A stretch of 64,000 bases of DNA from Rhizobium sp. Root483D2 (GCF_001426685.1 NZ_LMFB01000044.1:145410-209409); one strand, 5' to 3'; positions 1 to 10,237 are shown, numbered from the stretch's first letter. Notes: generated by a model not told the origin, from the letters alone. Program-made: numbers and translations.

Positions 1-34
1 CTGTGCCGATATCGGTGATAATGCCGGTAAACAT
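1..34 (-). CDS. ribE: Riboflavin synthase alpha chain, N-terminal fragment (partial)
   Basis: Only the first 11 codons lie inside the window. They read MFTGIITDIGT, the characteristic start of the riboflavin synthase alpha chain, which dismutates two 6,7-dimethyl-8-ribityllumazines into riboflavin. Its ATG (34-32) overlaps the ribD stop codon in an ATGA arrangement, so the two riboflavin genes are translationally coupled. The gene continues leftwards beyond base 1. The assignment rests on the short N-terminus plus the ribD neighbour. Confidence 0.8.
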   Translation of the reverse strand, partial: MFTGIITDIGT

Positions 35-1146
35 CAGAGCGTTCTTTCGTATTCATAGGTGTCGAGCAGGTCGTCGCCGAACGTGTCTGTACGCCGGTGG
101 ACGAAGCCCACCGGGATCAGCTTGCGGTCAAGTGGGGATGGCACCCCCTGTTCGCCAAGGGTCAGCGGTGCGGTAAACAGAAGAATCCGGTCAACCAGCC
201 CGTCATTGAGGAATTGCTGCGCCGTGCGCGCGCCGCCTTCGACCAGAAGCGAGGATATGCCGCGCGTGGCAAGCGCCGCAAGCAGATCGGCCGGCGCCTT
301 CGGGTCACAGACCACGACCTCGACACCGGCTGCCTCCAATTCCTGCTGGCGCTCGAGAAAGGCGACCGAGCCGTCGCTTTCGCCGGTGACGATCAGGACC
401 GGGACGGTGCGTGCCGTTGTTGCCAGCTTGGAGGTCACGGGCAGGTTGAGATCGCCGTCGATGACGATGCGCAGCGGCGAGCGATGCTCCAGCCCCGCAA
501 TCCGCGTGGTCAGTTCCGGGTCGTCGGCAATGGCGGTGCCGATACCCACAAGGATCGCATCGGTTTCCGATCGCAGCCGGTGCACGATGTCACGGGCGGG
601 AGCGCCGGTAATGCTCACCTGCCCCTGCCCCTTGATACCGATCATGCCATCGGCGGAAACGGCAAGTTTCAGAGTCACATACGGCCGGTTGTTGCGCTTG
701 CGCATGAGGTAGCCCTCAAGCTCGCGCTCGCCCTCTTCCTCCAGCACGCCAGTGACGACTTCGATACCGGCATCGCGCAGCTTTTCCAGACCGTGTCCGC
801 AGACACGTTCATCCGGATCGACGACGGACACGACGACACGGGCAATGCCGGCGGCAATCAGGGCATCGGCGCAGGGCGGCGTCTTGCCGTGGTGGGAACA
901 GGGTTCGAGCGTCACATAGGCCGTTGCGCCGCGTGCGGCCTCGCCGGCGGCGGCAAGCGCCTGCGTCTCGGCATGCGGCCTGCCGCCAATGGCCGTCACC
1001 GCGCTGCCAACGATCTTGGCGCCTTCGCCATCGTTGCGGACGATGACGCAGCCGACGGACGGATTGGAACCGGTGGCACCCAGATGCTGGTGTGCCAGGC
1101 GCAGTGCCTCGGCCATAAAACGCTCGTCGTCAGCCAGTTCCGTCAT
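34..1146 (-). CDS. ribD: Bifunctional riboflavin biosynthesis deaminase/reductase RibD
   Basis: Catalyses two successive cytoplasmic steps of riboflavin synthesis: deamination of 2,5-diamino-6-ribosylamino-4(3H)-pyrimidinone 5'-phosphate, then NADPH reduction of the ribose chain. The N-terminal cytidine-deaminase-like domain (about residues 7-130) carries the zinc site HAE (58-60) and the PCSHHGKTPPC segment with C83 and C92. The C-terminal half (about 155-365) is the RibD reductase domain. Length (370 aa) is normal. I take the ATG at 1146; an in-frame GTG at 1164 would add six residues. It sits downstream of nrdR and overlaps ribE by ATGA, consistent with an nrdR-ribD-ribE transcription unit as seen in other alphaproteobacteria. 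Confidence 0.95.
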   Translation of the reverse strand: MTELADDERFMAEALRLAHQHLGATGSNPSVGCVIVRNDGEGAKIVGSAVTAIGGRPHAETQALAAAGEAARGATAYVTLEPCSHHGKTPPCADALIAAGIARVVVSVVDPDERVCGHGLEKLRDAGIEVVTGVLEEEGERELEGYLMRKRNNRPYVTLKLAVSADGMIGIKGQGQVSITGAPARDIVHRLRSETDAILVGIGTAIADDPELTTRIAGLEHRSPLRIVIDGDLNLPVTSKLATTARTVPVLIVTGESDGSVAFLERQQELEAAGVEVVVCDPKAPADLLAALATRGISSLLVEGGARTAQQFLNDGLVDRILLFTAPLTLGEQGVPSPLDRKLIPVGFVHRRTDTFGDDLLDTYEYERTL

Positions 1147-1179
1147 GTCGATGCCATCCCTCACCCTGCAAACGTCAAA

Positions 1180-1199
1180 CGCCGCCCTTTCGGGCGGCG
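1180..1199 (-). terminator. GC-rich hairpin between nrdR and ribD
   Basis: A perfect 8-bp stem (CGCCGCCC / GGGCGGCG) with a TTTC loop sits in the 66-base gap between nrdR and ribD. On the minus strand it is followed only by TTTG, so it is a weak terminator at best and may instead be an attenuator or RNA-stability hairpin inside the operon. Confidence 0.35.
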
Positions 1200-1212
1200 C
1201 AAGTCCTTGGCG

Positions 1213-1686
1213 TCAGGCGCCGGGATCACGTGCGATCTTGGCGCTGATCTCGGCAATGACCTTCTCGAAATCGTCCGCATGCGAGAAATCGCGATAGACC
1301 GAGGCGTAGCGGACGAAGGCGACGTCATCGAGCCCCTTCAAGGCCTCGAGCACCTGCAGGCCGATTTCCTCGGACGGAATTTCCGTCTCGCCGGAGCTTT
1401 CCAGCCGCCGGACGATGCCGGACACCGCCCGCTCGATGCGGTCACGATCGATCGGCCGCTTGCGCAGCGCGATCTCGAACGACCGCAGCAGCTTGTCGCG
1501 GTCGAACGGCGCCTTGCGGCCGGTCTTCTTCAGGATCATCAGCTCGCGGAGCTGCACCCTTTCGAAGGTCGTGAAGCGGCCGCCGCAATCCGGGCAGATG
1601 CGCCGGCGGCGGATGGCGGCGCCATCCTCCGCAGGGCGGCTGTCCTTCACCTGGCTGTCTTCCGATCCGCAATAGGGGCAGCGCAT
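1213..1686 (-). CDS. nrdR: Transcriptional repressor NrdR
   Basis: Zinc-ribbon plus ATP-cone repressor of ribonucleotide reductase genes; it senses ATP/dATP and binds NrdR boxes. The zinc ribbon is visible as C3-x2-C6 and C31-x2-C34, followed by the RRRRICPDC basic patch, and the ATP-cone occupies about residues 49-139. Length (157 aa) is typical. An AAGGAG ribosome-binding site lies 6-7 bases before the ATG. It lies between glyA and ribD on the same strand, the usual alphaproteobacterial order, so it is probably co-transcribed with them although its targets (nrd genes) are outside the window. Confidence 0.96.
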   Translation of the reverse strand: MRCPYCGSEDSQVKDSRPAEDGAAIRRRRICPDCGGRFTTFERVQLRELMILKKTGRKAPFDRDKLLRSFEIALRKRPIDRDRIERAVSGIVRRLESSGETEIPSEEIGLQVLEALKGLDDVAFVRYASVYRDFSHADDFEKVIAEISAKIARDPGA

Positions 1687-1713
1687 TCGAGCTCCTTCAT
1701 CAGAGGTCGTCGA

Positions 1714-3015
1714 TTACAGGTAGGGATACATCGGGAAACGGTCGGTCAGCTTGACAACCTTTTCACGCACACCGGCTTCGACCACCGCATTGCCTTCATC
1801 GGAATTGGCGACCTTCAGACCATCGAGAACCTCGACGATCAGGTTGCCGATTTCGCGGAAATCGGCTTCCTTGAAACCGCGCGTCGTACCGGCCGGCGTG
1901 CCGAGACGGACGCCGGAGGTGACGAACGGCTTTTCTGGATCGAACGGGATACCGTTCTTGTTGCAGGTGACATAGGCGCGGCCAAGAGCTGCCTCGGCGC
2001 GCTTGCCGGTGGCGTTCTTTTTGCGCAGGTCGACCAGCATGAGATGGTTGTCGGTGCCGCCCGAAACGATATCGAGGCCACCGGCAACCAGCGTTTCCGA
2101 CAATGCCTTGGCGTTCTTGACGATCTGGGCTGCATAATCCTGGAATTCCGGCTGCAGCGCTTCGCCGAGCGCCACGGCCTTGGCGGCGATGACATGCATC
2201 AGCGGGCCGCCCTGCAGGCCGGGGAAGACGGCCGAGTTGAACTTCTTTGCCAGATCCTCGTCATTGGTGAGGATCATGCCGCCGCGCGGGCCGCGCAGCG
2301 ATTTGTGCGTGGTGGTGGTGGCAACATGGCAATGCGGGAATGGTGACGGATGCTGATTGCCGGCAACCAGGCCTGCAATATGGGCCATATCGACCATCAG
2401 ATAGGCGCCGACTTCATCGGCGATCTCGCGGAAACGCTTCCAGTCCCAGATGCGGGAATAGGCCGTGCCGCCGGCGATGATCAGCTTGGGCTTGTGCGTG
2501 CGGGCCGATTCGGCCACCGCGTCCATATCCAGGAGGTTGTCGCCTTCGCGCACGCCGTAGGACACGACGTTGAACCACTTGCCGGACATGTTGACCGGCG
2601 AACCATGCGTCAGGTGGCCGCCCGAGTTGAGGTCGAGACCCATGAACGTGTCGCCCGGCTGAAGCAGCGCCAGGAACACGGCCTGGTTCATCTGCGAGCC
2701 GGAATTCGGCTGGACGTTGGCGAAATTGACGCCGAACAGCTTCTTGGCGCGCTCGATGGCGAGCTCTTCGGCGATATCGACGAACTGGCAGCCGCCGTAA
2801 TAGCGCTTGCCCGGATAACCTTCCGCATATTTGTTGGTCATGATCGAGCCCTGGGCTTCGAGCACGGCGCGCGAAACGATATTTTCGGACGCAATCAGTT
2901 CGATCTCATGGCGCTGGCGGCCCAGCTCCTTTTCGATCGCACCGAAAATATCCGGATCGGTGTCGGCCAGCGAACGGCTGAAGAAAACATCGGGGTTGAC
3001 GACGGAAGCGCTCAT
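1714..3015 (-). CDS. glyA: Serine hydroxymethyltransferase
   Basis: PLP enzyme interconverting serine + tetrahydrofolate with glycine + 5,10-methylene-tetrahydrofolate, the main source of one-carbon units. The PLP lysine is K238 in [14 protein letters not shown], and the [14 protein letters not shown] signature is at about 63-76. At 433 aa it is full length. The ATG at 3015 is preferred over an upstream TTG at 3021 because AAGGAG sits about 9 bases before the ATG. It precedes nrdR with a 27-base gap, consistent with a glyA-nrdR-ribD-ribE unit that couples one-carbon, deoxynucleotide and flavin metabolism. Confidence 0.97.
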   Translation of the reverse strand: MSASVVNPDVFFSRSLADTDPDIFGAIEKELGRQRHEIELIASENIVSRAVLEAQGSIMTNKYAEGYPGKRYYGGCQFVDIAEELAIERAKKLFGVNFANVQPNSGSQMNQAVFLALLQPGDTFMGLDLNSGGHLTHGSPVNMSGKWFNVVSYGVREGDNLLDMDAVAESARTHKPKLIIAGGTAYSRIWDWKRFREIADEVGAYLMVDMAHIAGLVAGNQHPSPFPHCHVATTTTHKSLRGPRGGMILTNDEDLAKKFNSAVFPGLQGGPLMHVIAAKAVALGEALQPEFQDYAAQIVKNAKALSETLVAGGLDIVSGGTDNHLMLVDLRKKNATGKRAEAALGRAYVTCNKNGIPFDPEKPFVTSGVRLGTPAGTTRGFKEADFREIGNLIVEVLDGLKVANSDEGNAVVEAGVREKVVKLTDRFPMYPYL

Positions 3016-3130
3016 TCTCAAAGCTCCTTAAGAGGCGGTGGCACGGTGTTTACCGTCCTCGCATGGCAAGGGCAATACGGGCTGTGCGATTTGCGCCATT
3101 TCCCCCATTCGCCGCGCCCGGCAGGCAAAG

Positions 3131-3165
3131 AAAAGGCCGCGCCCCTGTCAAAGGAACGCGGCCTG
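3131..3165 (-). terminator. Rho-independent terminator of the L,D-transpeptidase gene
   Basis: On the minus strand the arms GGCCGCG and CGCGGCC enclose a loop of about 15 bases and are followed by TTTTCTTT. The structure lies 20-55 bases after the L,D-transpeptidase stop codon and before glyA, so it separates the two transcripts. Confidence 0.6.
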
Positions 3166-3186
3166 TCTCGATGTCGGCAGATAAGG

Positions 3187-4512
3187 TTATTGCGGCAGGT
3201 TGTCGCGCTCGACGGAGCCTGCCGCTTGCTCGATGCCGGTCGTGGTCTGCAGCGCCAGTTCCTGCTCGCCATCCATCTCGTAGATATCGTCGCGGAACTG
3301 CACGACGCCGTCGGTTGCAGCCCAGGCAGTGATATATTTGAAATAGACGGGCACTTCGACCGCAAGCTTGATCGGGGAGTTCTGCCCCGCGCGGATCGTT
3401 GCCTCGATCTGCTGGCGCGACCAGCCGGGCGTGTCGCGCAGCAGCCAGGTCGTCAGGTCGCGGACGTTCTGGACGCGCACGCAACCCGAGCTTTCGAACC
3501 GGGCGAGCTTGTTGAACAGGCCCTGTTGCGGCGTGTCGTGCATATATTCGTTGTTCGGATTGTGGAAGTTGATCTTCGTGGACGCCATGGCGTTGGTCTT
3601 GCCGGGGTCCTGGCGGAAGGTCAGGTTCGGTGCCTTCTCGGCATTCCAGTCGATCGTTTCAGGCGCAACCTCGTTGCCCTTGCCGTCGATGAGACGGATC
3701 GAATTCTTCTTCAGATATTCCGGATCCTTGCGCATCAAAGGAACGATGTCCTTTTCGACGATCGAACGCGGCGATGTCCAGTAGGGGTTGAGGATAACCT
3801 CATAGATCTTCGAGTTGATGATGTGCGTCTGGCGGCTGATCCGGCCGACAACGGCAGTGTGGCGCGTCGCAACGCGGCCATTTTCGACGGCTTCGATATA
3901 GGCGGCTGGAATATTGACCAGCACGTAGCGTTCGCCCAGATCACCCGACATCGACTGCAGGCGCACGATATTGGTATTCAGCTGGCCGAGCCGCACATCG
4001 GCAGCAATGTTCAGCGCCTTCACCGAATATTCGCCGAGCACGCCGTCGGACGGCAGGCCGTGACGGGCCTGGAAGCGCTTGACCGCGCCATCGACATAGC
4101 TGTCGAAGGAATTGGAAATACCGGCGGAACGCGGCAAATCGCCCGAAATGATCAACCGCTGGCGCAGGGCCTGTACGGAGGGATCGGAGACGCCCATTTC
4201 CAGGCGAACCGGCGAATTGACCTGCGGCCAGCCGCCGGCCGAGACGATCTGCTGATACTGGCCGATGGCGTTCTGGGTGTTGGCGAGCGTATCCATGCCG
4301 AAGATCGGTGTGTTGGACACGACGGCCGTGGCGGAGCGCGAAGCCTTGGCATCGAACTGGTCGTCCCAGGTGCCGCGGCGCGGCGCATTGATGATGTCGT
4401 CGAGCGCGTCCTGCGCCAAAGCGCCGCCGGCCCATGTTGCAGCGCCGAAAGCTGCTACCGAACCAAGGAAGCCGCGGCGCGAAAGTGCATCAATTCCGGT
4501 TTTCTTCGACAT
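3187..4512 (-). CDS. L,D-transpeptidase (YcbB/LdtD-like, Tat-exported)
   Basis: Forms 3-3 crosslinks in peptidoglycan or attaches proteins to it, in the periplasm. A twin-arginine signal (SRRGFLGS, residues 10-18, then a hydrophobic stretch ending in ALA about 33) directs export. A peptidoglycan-binding domain lies at about 136-170, then a YkuD catalytic domain at about 195-375 with H325 and the SSGCVRV motif (C344 nucleophile, R346). Length 441 aa fits the large YcbB class. The ATG at 4512 has AGGA five bases upstream, better than the ATG at 4524. The ldtR-type regulator lies just upstream; in Liberibacter and Sinorhizobium LdtR is reported to control an L,D-transpeptidase gene (ldtP), so this is probably its target. 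Confidence 0.9.
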   Translation of the reverse strand: MSKKTGIDALSRRGFLGSVAAFGAATWAGGALAQDALDDIINAPRRGTWDDQFDAKASRSATAVVSNTPIFGMDTLANTQNAIGQYQQIVSAGGWPQVNSPVRLEMGVSDPSVQALRQRLIISGDLPRSAGISNSFDSYVDGAVKRFQARHGLPSDGVLGEYSVKALNIAADVRLGQLNTNIVRLQSMSGDLGERYVLVNIPAAYIEAVENGRVATRHTAVVGRISRQTHIINSKIYEVILNPYWTSPRSIVEKDIVPLMRKDPEYLKKNSIRLIDGKGNEVAPETIDWNAEKAPNLTFRQDPGKTNAMASTKINFHNPNNEYMHDTPQQGLFNKLARFESSGCVRVQNVRDLTTWLLRDTPGWSRQQIEATIRAGQNSPIKLAVEVPVYFKYITAWAATDGVVQFRDDIYEMDGEQELALQTTTGIEQAAGSVERDNLPQ

Positions 4513-5060
4513 GTTTCCTACCATTCAAATGCTGCTACGCAAACCGCAGAGCTATCACGAACACGGTTAACAAACGTAAACTGTGACCTGCAGTTTCCTG
4601 CCCGCCGTTCACATTTGTGAGATGACGAACGCAAAGAGCGGCCAATCGCCGATCAGCGACAGAAGCAACGCAAAACCCGCATTCTCTGGCATCGTCGCTG
4701 TCATAGTAATATGGCCGATTCGTGTCACCGGCAGGCAGCAGCGGACTTCGCTGCATCGGCCGTTTGCCGGCGCGGCATTCGGGAGACACTGCCCGCCGCG
4801 CTCGCTTGACGTGAAACGGTGGCAAGACGCCATGCCGTTTTCTGTCGATAACAGATGGATAAAGGGAATATCGGGCTTAAAGGTGCTGCCGGATCGGCCG
4901 GAGGCCGCCAAGGGCAATGATGTGCAGCACCCCGGAGAGCAAAGCTTCAATCCGGGCGATGGCATCGGTTCATCAAGGTGGCGCCTGCCACCCTGTCCGC
5001 TTCTCGTCCTGCGGCCGCAAAGCCGCAGGAGAGCAGAAACAGCAGTCAGGAAGTCATTGC
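4513..5060. other. 548-bp intergenic region between L,D-transpeptidase and ldtR
   Basis: No convincing gene. It must contain the L,D-transpeptidase promoter and, if the regulator works as in relatives, an LdtR-binding site. Directly visible are a 9-bp stem TCCTGCGGC / GCCGCAGGA (5007-5015 / 5022-5030) without a T tract just after ldtR, and a small GGTGGC / GCCACC hairpin around 4976-4991. An open frame of about 190 codons on the plus strand (4583-5167) runs antisense into ldtR and looks spurious. Confidence 0.5.
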
Positions 5061-5573
5061 TTAGAGCTTGTACAACATGGTGTCGTTCCAGAAGCGGTCG
5101 AGGCGCTGCAGGAGCTTGTTCATCTGGCCGAACTCATCGGTGCCGATGCCGCCGACCTTCTGGATAGAGCCGATATGGCGTTCATAGAGCTTGGCAACCG
5201 TTTCGGCGATCTCCTGGCCCTCGTCGGTCAGGCTGATGCGGACCGAGCGGCGATCGACGCGCGAGCGCTGGTGATTGATGAAGCCGAGATCAACCAGCTT
5301 TTTAACATTGTAGGATACGTTGGAGCCGAGATAGTAACCGCGCGAACGCAGTTCACCGGCGGTCAGTTCCGAATTGCCGATGTTGAAGAGGAGAAGCGCC
5401 TGGACGGCGTTGACGTCGGAGCGGCCCGAGCGGTCGAATTCGTCCTTGACGACGTCGAGCAGGCGGCGGTGAAGACGCTCAACCAGGTGAAGGGATTCCA
5501 TGTAGAGCGAACGGATCGCATCTTCGTGGGGATCTTTGACGGTAACGGCCTGCGGTTTCATTTTGGTGTTCAT
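5061..5573 (-). CDS. ldtR: MarR-family winged-helix regulator LdtR
   Basis: A 170-aa MarR-type regulator with the winged helix at about residues 45-125 (recognition region around ELTAGELRSRGYYLGSNVSYNVKKL, wing around RSRVDRRSVRISLT). The whole protein matches the rhizobial/Liberibacter LdtR family, which controls cell-wall remodelling, osmotic tolerance and an L,D-transpeptidase. A GAGG ribosome-binding site lies about 8 bases before the first ATG. The predicted target gene is directly downstream on the same strand after a 548-bp gap, so the two are separate transcripts. Symbol assigned by family recognition and context. Confidence 0.85.
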   Translation of the reverse strand: MNTKMKPQAVTVKDPHEDAIRSLYMESLHLVERLHRRLLDVVKDEFDRSGRSDVNAVQALLLFNIGNSELTAGELRSRGYYLGSNVSYNVKKLVDLGFINHQRSRVDRRSVRISLTDEGQEIAETVAKLYERHIGSIQKVGGIGTDEFGQMNKLLQRLDRFWNDTMLYKL

Positions 5574-5704
5574 GATGACTGCCTCACTGTTTTGTTTGGC
5601 GGTGTATGTTTCTCTTCCCGCCTTGAGGTAGACACTATCGAATACGTATAAAATTCTACTTAAACACCAGCCTTAACAGCGCCTTACTATCCACAGCCTT
5701 TGTC

Positions 5705-6142
5705 TCAGGGTAAATCAATTCTTGCGGCCTTGGCCAGGCGGGCCCGCTGATGCAGGATCGCGGCCCGGAAAAGCACGAAGGTGACGGCCACTGCGGCATG
5801 CAGAATGACGATCAGCGGCTTGGCCCCGAAAATCTGCGGATAGACCTTGAACATGACGATTTCCGCGCCTGCTGCCACCACCCAGATCACCGGCCCCCAG
5901 GACACCAGAAGCCACAATCCCAGCGCCGCCACGGGATAAATGACGGCCAGCGCCGTCGCTGCCACCCGCCACGGAACCGGCAACAGATCAAACCGCCCGC
6001 CGCCGCCAAACGAAAAGCCGATCAGCATCGCCCAGTAGTTCAGCCCGAACCAGAAACAAGACACCGCCACCAGCCGCAGGAAAAATCCGAACAGTGTTTC
6101 GGTCAGCGACAATTTGGGGATTTTGACAGAATCAAGGGCCAT
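5705..6142 (-). CDS. DUF6163 family small membrane protein
   Basis: 145 aa with about four hydrophobic segments (roughly 18-45, 57-75, 80-98, 105-130), so an inner-membrane protein. It resembles a rhizobial family of unknown function (DUF6163, by recollection) that sits between ldtR and hemB in relatives. No catalytic motif is visible. It lies upstream of ldtR on the same strand with a 131-bp gap. Function unknown; proximity to ldtR suggests an envelope role but that is only inference. Confidence 0.75.
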   Translation of the reverse strand: MALDSVKIPKLSLTETLFGFFLRLVAVSCFWFGLNYWAMLIGFSFGGGGRFDLLPVPWRVAATALAVIYPVAALGLWLLVSWGPVIWVVAAGAEIVMFKVYPQIFGAKPLIVILHAAVAVTFVLFRAAILHQRARLAKAARIDLP

Positions 6143-6171
6143 GGCGGCGAAGATAGGCCGCAGGCAGGCGC

Positions 6172-6200
6172 TTTGCCAGACGGATATTTTTGAACTCTAT
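6172..6200 (+). promoter_or_regulatory. Candidate sigma-70 promoter for a small RNA
   Basis: TTTGCC (6172-6177) and CTCTAT (6195-6200) are spaced by 17 bases, a fair match to the alphaproteobacterial housekeeping promoter. It points rightwards in a region whose only upstream gene is on the other strand and it precedes a strong terminator at 6331. Confidence 0.35.
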
Positions 6201-6206
6201 GGCTGC

Positions 6207-6357
6207 CGTCCCTCTCTCAAAAAAGTCTGCGGCATTTAACAAAGTTAATTGTAAGAAGACCCTCATTGAGAAAAAAATCCCACACCCGGCCGCTTGGCAG
6301 TCTGACCGGGCACGCCAGAACTTGATATTTGGCCTCCCCCCGGGGGAGGCCTTTTTT
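6207..6357 (+). ncRNA. Candidate trans-encoded small RNA upstream of hemB
   Basis: A plus-strand terminator of textbook quality (6331-6357) has no plus-strand gene before it: the gene to the left is DUF6163, which is transcribed the other way. Between the possible promoter (6172-6200) and the terminator are an A-rich single-stranded-looking stretch (6270-6278) and a CCCGG / CCGGG stem (6285-6289 / 6306-6310). A ~150-nt transcript with a hairpin and a GC-rich U-tailed terminator matches the general architecture of Hfq-dependent alphaproteobacterial sRNAs. Exact ends, and membership of any named family, cannot be fixed by eye. Confidence 0.5.
6331..6357 (+). terminator. Strong rho-independent terminator (orphan)
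   Basis: GGCCTCCCCC and GGGGGAGGCC form a 10-bp GC-rich stem around one central C and are followed directly by six T residues (6352-6357). No plus-strand coding gene lies upstream, which is why a small RNA is proposed here. Confidence 0.85.
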
Positions 6358-6410
6358 GGCTGCTGAGCATCCCTACGTTCATAACCCTGGCACCCCAGAG
6401 GAAGCCGCAC

Positions 6411-6598
6411 ACTCCCTCTTCTCCCCAGCGGGGAGAAGGTGGCCCGCAGGGCCGGATGAGGGGGCCACACGCACATTCATAGAAAACATGAACCCACAAA
6501 ACTAAGGCAACTGCGCCCGAAGACTTCAAGTTTGTGCCGTACCGCCCCCTCATCCGCCCTTCGGGCACCTTCTCCCCGCTGGGGAGAAGAGGGAGCGT
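6411..6598. repeat. Inverted pair of rhizobial palindromic intergenic repeats (RIME-like)
   Basis: Two ~55-bp units face each other: 6411-6466 (CTCTTCTCCCCAGCGGGGAG, then AAGGTGGCCCGCAGGGCC, then GGATGAGGGGGC) and 6543-6598, which reads the same on the opposite strand with a few differences. Each unit has its own hairpins (CTCCCC/GGGGAG and GCCC/GGGC). The motif resembles the Rhizobium-specific intergenic mosaic elements known from many rhizobial genomes; the family name is from memory. The pair could fold into one large cruciform between the sRNA candidate and hemB. Confidence 0.75.
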
Positions 6599-6721
6599 TA
6601 TATCGTCCTCGAGGGCAGGGTAAACGGCAAGGATGAAACGCCGCACCCCAATTATTTTCCTTTGCGCATCGCCCATGATAAACCGCGACGAGATAGGACC
6701 AAGCTGACGAAAGACGATATC

Positions 6722-7735
6722 ATGACCGACAAGACCCATGCCGTGGATCTCATCACCGGCCACCGCCGCATGCGCCGCAACCGCAAGGCCGACTGGACCC
6801 GCCGGATGGTGCAAGAAAACCGGTTGACGGTGGATGATCTGATCTGGCCGATCTTTGTTGTTCCCGGCACGAATATCGTCGAGCCGATCGCGGCCATGCC
6901 CGGCGTCAACCGGATGAGCATCGACAAGGCCGTGGAGGCGGCAAAGCTGGCTGCCGATCTCGGCATCCCTGCCCTTGCGACCTTTCCGAATGTCGATATT
7001 TCGCTGCGCGACGATACCGGCTCCAACAGCCTTGCCGAGAACAACCTGATCAACGAGACGACGCGGGCCATCAAGAAGGCCGTGCCCGATATCGGCGTCA
7101 TCACCGATGTGGCGCTCGATCCCTTCACCAGCCATGGCCATGACGGCATCCTGCGCGACGGCGAAATCGTCAATGACGAGACGGTGGCGCAGATCGCCAT
7201 CGCCGCCGTGATGCAGGCCGATGCCGGCGCCGACATCATCGCACCGTCAGACATGATGGATGGCCGCATCGGCGCCATCCGCCGTGCGCTGGATGCGGCA
7301 GGCCACCAGAATGTCGGCATCATGGCCTATGCCACCAAGTTCGCCTCCGCCTTCTACGGCCCCTACCGCGAGGCGATCGGCACCAGCGGCCTGCTCAAGG
7401 GCGACAAGAAGACCTATTATATCGATCCCGCCAACGGCACCGAGGCGATGCGCGATGCGGCGCTCGATGTCGAGGAAGGTGCCGACATGCTGATGGTCAA
7501 GCCGGGCCTGCCGTATCTCGATATCTGCTGGCGGATGAAGGAAAGCTTCGGACTGCCGGTCTTTGCCTATCAGGTCTCCGGCGAATATGCGCAGATCAAG
7601 GCCGCTGCCGCCAATGGCTGGATCGACGGCGAACGCGTCATGCTCGAAACCCTGCTTGCCTTCAAGCGTGCCGGCTGCGACGGCATTCTCAGCTATTTCG
7701 CTGTCGATGTGGCCCGCATTCTCGCCAAGCGGTAA
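6722..7735 (+). CDS. hemB: Delta-aminolevulinic acid dehydratase (porphobilinogen synthase)
   Basis: Condenses two 5-aminolevulinate molecules into porphobilinogen, the second common step of haem, cobalamin and siroheme synthesis. Active-site lysines are K206 (YATKFASAF) and the Schiff-base K260 (MVKPGLPYLD). The metal region at 129-142 reads DVALDPFTSHGHDG; the cysteines of zinc enzymes are replaced by Ala/Asp, marking the Mg-dependent class known from Bradyrhizobium and Pseudomonas. The ATG at 6722 gives 337 aa, the normal length; an upstream ATG at 6662 would add 20 unusual residues. It is monocistronic, preceded by a ~580-bp region with repeats. Confidence 0.97.
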   Translation: MTDKTHAVDLITGHRRMRRNRKADWTRRMVQENRLTVDDLIWPIFVVPGTNIVEPIAAMPGVNRMSIDKAVEAAKLAADLGIPALATFPNVDISLRDDTGSNSLAENNLINETTRAIKKAVPDIGVITDVALDPFTSHGHDGILRDGEIVNDETVAQIAIAAVMQADAGADIIAPSDMMDGRIGAIRRALDAAGHQNVGIMAYATKFASAFYGPYREAIGTSGLLKGDKKTYYIDPANGTEAMRDAALDVEEGADMLMVKPGLPYLDICWRMKESFGLPVFAYQVSGEYAQIKAAAANGWIDGERVMLETLLAFKRAGCDGILSYFAVDVARILAKR

Positions 7736-7774
7736 CGCCGCTGCCACCGATCTGCTTAAAAACGTAGCGTGCCG

Positions 7775-9484
<1,710 letters not shown>

Positions 9485-9772
9485 GTGAAGGAACCATTGA
9501 ACTGCGCAAGTCACTGATGCTATTCGACAAACGGGAGAGAAGACAATGCTTTTTATGAGGGTGAGCGTCCCAGTTTTGCCGTGCTGGGCCGTCGCACAAA
9601 GACCATCGACAAGGATGGCTGAGAGACCGTGATGAGGGGTTGCATCAATGCTGGCGGCTCAAAAGCCAAAGGCTGATGCCGGCGCACTCTCCTTGGCCAT
9701 ATATCTGGCCGCCCATGGATTTGCATTTTTGCTGCCACTTCCCATATCAGGGGAAGAACTGGAGAAACGGAC

Positions 9773-10237
9773 ATGAGCGTGCAGGACGAAAACCTTCGAA
9801 TTCCGAGCAATGACTGGCGCGCCTATCAGGGCGTGCTCAGCCGCCGCGTCATGGCGTTCATCATCGACTATGCCATCGTCGCGCTGTTGTGGATTCCCGC
9901 GGCCGTGATCGTCTTCTTTCTCGGCATCCTGACGTTCGGCCTCGGCTTCTTCCTGTATCCGGTGCTGTTTGCCGGTCTGGCCATGCTCTATTTCGGCGTG
10001 ACGGTCGGCGGCCCCAAGCAGGCATCGCCGGGCATGAACATGATGGGCCTGGCCATTGCCCGCACCGACGGCAGACCGATGGATTTTCTGACGGCCATCG
10101 TTCATCTGGTGATCTTCTGGATCGGCAATGCCATTCTCACGCCGCTGGTGCTGCTTGTCGGCCTTTTCACCGATCGCGGCCGCCTCTTGCATGACCTCTT
10201 GATCGGCACGGTCACCGTGCGCCGCGACGCCTATTGA
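9773..10237 (+). CDS. RDD family membrane protein
   Basis: 154 aa with an RDD domain: the conserved arginine and aspartates lie in LSRRVMAFIIDYAIV (about 23-37) and in DRGRLLHDLLIGTVTV near the end. Three hydrophobic segments (about 30-50, 55-80, 105-135) indicate an inner-membrane protein. The molecular role of most RDD proteins is unknown; some are ion antiporters. A GGAG ribosome-binding site lies about 12 bases before the ATG. It stands alone between the GGDEF gene and bpt. Confidence 0.85.
   Translation: MSVQDENLRIPSNDWRAYQGVLSRRVMAFIIDYAIVALLWIPAAVIVFFLGILTFGLGFFLYPVLFAGLAMLYFGVTVGGPKQASPGMNMMGLAIARTDGRPMDFLTAIVHLVIFWIGNAILTPLVLLVGLFTDRGRLLHDLLIGTVTVRRDAY

Noticed and set aside
97-2346. 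A 749-codon open frame on the plus strand opposite ribD, nrdR and glyA
   Set aside because: It is antisense to three well-conserved genes, has His/Arg/Gly-biased composition typical of complementary frames in GC-rich DNA, and no recognisable domain.
2350-4620. A 756-codon plus-strand open frame opposite glyA and the L,D-transpeptidase
   Set aside because: Same reason: it mirrors codon-position GC bias of genuine minus-strand genes and has no family features.
4583-5167. A 194-codon plus-strand frame in the ldt-ldtR gap
   Set aside because: It runs antisense into ldtR, has no ribosome-binding site and its protein is Arg/Ser-rich without any known motif.
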